Origin: Actinomycetes bacterium
Lineage (GTDB): Bacteria > Actinomycetota > Actinomycetes > Propionibacteriales > Propionibacteriaceae
DNA length: 14,101 nt
Direction of reading: 5' to 3'
NCBI GenBank assembly: GCA_023419175.1
Contig: JAEZYG010000015.1
Coordinates: forward strand, 1-14,101
Made by a program: the position numbers and the translations under genes. The notes beneath the pieces were generated by a model. That model saw only the letters and a list, made by a program, of their open reading frames with translations, made no database searches and had not been told where the DNA came from. Position 1 is the first letter of the stretch; every line of letters starts with the position of its first letter. Shown one piece after another: positions 13,231-14,101 of the stretch.

Positions 13231-14101
13231 TCAGTGCTTACGGCGATAGGCAGCGGAAGCTACCAAGGCAGCAGCGATCAGTCCAGCTCCAGCCCATGTA
13301 GACGAAAGTCCGGAAACTCCCGTAGCGGGCAAGGTGAGCTTCTTTGCTGGATCCTTCACTTCGGCAGACTTGCTTGGCTCTGTCGAAGGCTGTGAAGGCA
13401 CACCAGGCTTTGCCGGTGTGGTCGGTGTGGGCTCTACCGGTGTGGTCGGCTTGGGCTCTACCGGTGTAGTCGGTTCGGGGTTTACCGGTGTAATCGGCTC
13501 AACCTTCTTGACATAGCAATAGGTCACCGCAAGATCCTTATTGGCCATATAAGCGCCACTTGCTGACGATCCGTCTTTATTGAAGGCGGTATCTTCGGTG
13601 GCATTGACGCTATAGAGGACATAGCCTTCACGGTCGATCTTGGCGGTGGTGTACTTCTCGTCAACACTTCCACGTGAAGCGGTTCCATCCACCGAAACAG
13701 CCTTATCCACGGCACAGGCCTTGGCGTCATCTTCGCTGTCGAAATAGTAGTGATTCTCGGTGAAGGTACCGGTCTCCTTCTCAAGTGGAGGCTGGGGTTT
13801 ATCCGCCTTCTTGAGATAGTAGTAGTTGACGATGAGGTGACTATCGGCAACGAAATGACCCTTGGTCTCTTTACCGTCTTTATCGAATTCACCAGGGTGA
13901 TCTTTATCACCTTCCACCTTGACCAGCTCGTAGCCATCACGGTCGATCTTAGAGGTGGTGTACTGCTCCTCTGCGGTGCCCTTCGTGGACGAGCCATCGT
14001 AGTAAACAGCCTTCGTCACGTCGGCAGAATCCAGATCGTCCTTGGAGTTGAAGTAGTAGTGGTTCTCGGTGAAGGTACCGGTCTTCTTCTCAGCTGGAGG
14101 C
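13231..14101 (-). CDS. LPXTG-anchored surface protein with MucBP-like repeats, 5'-truncated by the window edge
   Basis: The last 289 residues of a cell-wall-anchored protein; the N-terminus and signal peptide lie beyond the right edge and the frame is open to base 14101. Two MucBP-like repeats are visible (14082-13807 and 13773-13504). They share TGTFTENHYYF, YTTxKIDRxGY and a Y-x-Y-x-KK ending. A Pro/Thr stalk of 8-residue units (TPVEPxPT) follows. Then comes the sorting signal LPATG, a hydrophobic stretch (about 20 residues) and the basic tail YRRKH. This means export by Sec, cleavage by sortase and linkage to peptidoglycan. MucBP-type repeats occur in adhesins that bind mucins or other host glycans, though binding here is not shown. 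The second repeat has two cysteines absent from the first. Segments further upstream probably contain more repeats. Confidence 0.92.
   Translation of the reverse strand, partial: PPAEKKTGTFTENHYYFNSKDDLDSADVTKAVYYDGSSTKGTAEEQYTTSKIDRDGYELVKVEGDKDHPGEFDKDGKETKGHFVADSHLIVNYYYLKKADKPQPPLEKETGTFTENHYYFDSEDDAKACAVDKAVSVDGTASRGSVDEKYTTAKIDREGYVLYSVNATEDTAFNKDGSSASGAYMANKDLAVTYCYVKKVEPITPVNPEPTTPVEPKPTTPVEPTPTTPAKPGVPSQPSTEPSKSAEVKDPAKKLTLPATGVSGLSSTWAGAGLIAAALVASAAYRRKH
13413..13502 (-). repeat. 24-bp tandem repeats encoding the Pro-rich stalk
   Basis: Units begin with ccggtgt on the plus strand at 13413, 13437, 13461 and 13485, exactly 24 bp apart. They encode TPVEPxPT-like octapeptides. The first two units differ at only two positions; the third and the partial fourth are more diverged. 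Such arrays expand and contract by slippage in whole-codon steps, changing stalk length without breaking the frame. Confidence 0.9.
13504..14082 (-). repeat. Two tandem MucBP-like domain repeats, 309-bp period
   Basis: The same segment (ACC GGT ACC TTC ACC GAG) starts at 14082 and again at 13773, a 309-bp (103-codon) period. The domain cores are 92 and 90 residues, followed in the first by a short Pro-rich linker (PQPPLEKE). The edges are nearly identical at the nucleotide level while the middles have diverged, which suggests an old duplication with conserved ends. The PPAEKK preceding the first visible unit implies at least one more unit upstream. Confidence 0.88.

Noticed and set aside
13413..13502. 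Regularly spaced short repeats resembling a CRISPR array
   Set aside because: Units are contiguous at 24 bp with no spacers, in frame, and encode a Pro-rich wall-spanning stalk.
13524..13997. A 157-residue alternative minus frame within the surface-protein gene
   Set aside because: Low-complexity Ser/Arg/Thr/Pro composition results from reading the MucBP repeats in another frame; the LPATG frame explains the region fully.

Overview
The window looks like chromosomal DNA from a Gram-positive, host-associated actinomycete (Actinomycetota). GC content is intermediate, about half by eye. The evidence is an actinobacterial-type polyphosphate glucokinase, an aspartokinase whose regulatory half closely resembles the corynebacterial enzyme, paired bacterial PH-domain membrane proteins, a LiaF-like protein, and a cell-wall-anchored protein with an LPATG sortase signal. 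The genus cannot be fixed from the sequence alone. The tetramer GATC is strikingly frequent: about 165 by hand count, against roughly 55 expected in 14.1 kb.

Layout from left to right. (1) 1-783, minus: 3'-truncated adenosine deaminase, divergent from (2) 826-2154, plus: aspartokinase with a good internal start site for a separate regulatory subunit. (3) 2233-2778, plus: NADPH-dependent FMN reductase-like flavoprotein, preceded by overlapping inverted repeats and followed by a terminator. (4) 4567-2844, minus: a two-gene thiol-redox operon, a membrane-anchored DsbA-like thioredoxin-fold protein and a CcdA-like membrane electron carrier, overlapping by ATGA. (5) 4627-8762, plus: a tight five-gene operon of NAD synthetase, a LiaF-like protein, two PH-domain membrane proteins (YdbS- and YdbT-like) and polyphosphate glucokinase. 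(6) 10476-8839, minus: arginyl-tRNA synthetase with its own strong terminator. (7) 10565-11917, plus: UDP-glucose 6-dehydrogenase. (8) 12205-11948, minus: a small two-helix membrane protein. (9) A roughly 300-bp AT-rich intergenic stretch with hairpins. (10) 13147-12509, minus: SanA/YdcF-like DUF218 envelope protein. (11) 14101-13231, minus: the C-terminal part of a surface protein with MucBP-like repeats, a Pro-rich stalk and a sorting signal, ending in a strong terminator.

Much of the window concerns the cell envelope: thiol chemistry outside the membrane, envelope-stress/PH-domain proteins, UDP-glucuronate supply, SanA-like barrier function and a wall-anchored surface protein. Housekeeping genes (aspartokinase, NAD synthetase, glucokinase, ArgRS) are interleaved with these. 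I found no mobile element, CRISPR array, tRNA, rRNA or clear sign of a new defence system. The most interesting points are the metabolic/envelope operon, the CxxC-bearing LiaF-like protein, a cysteine pair found in only one surface repeat near a thiol-redox operon, the operator-like dyads, and the GATC abundance.
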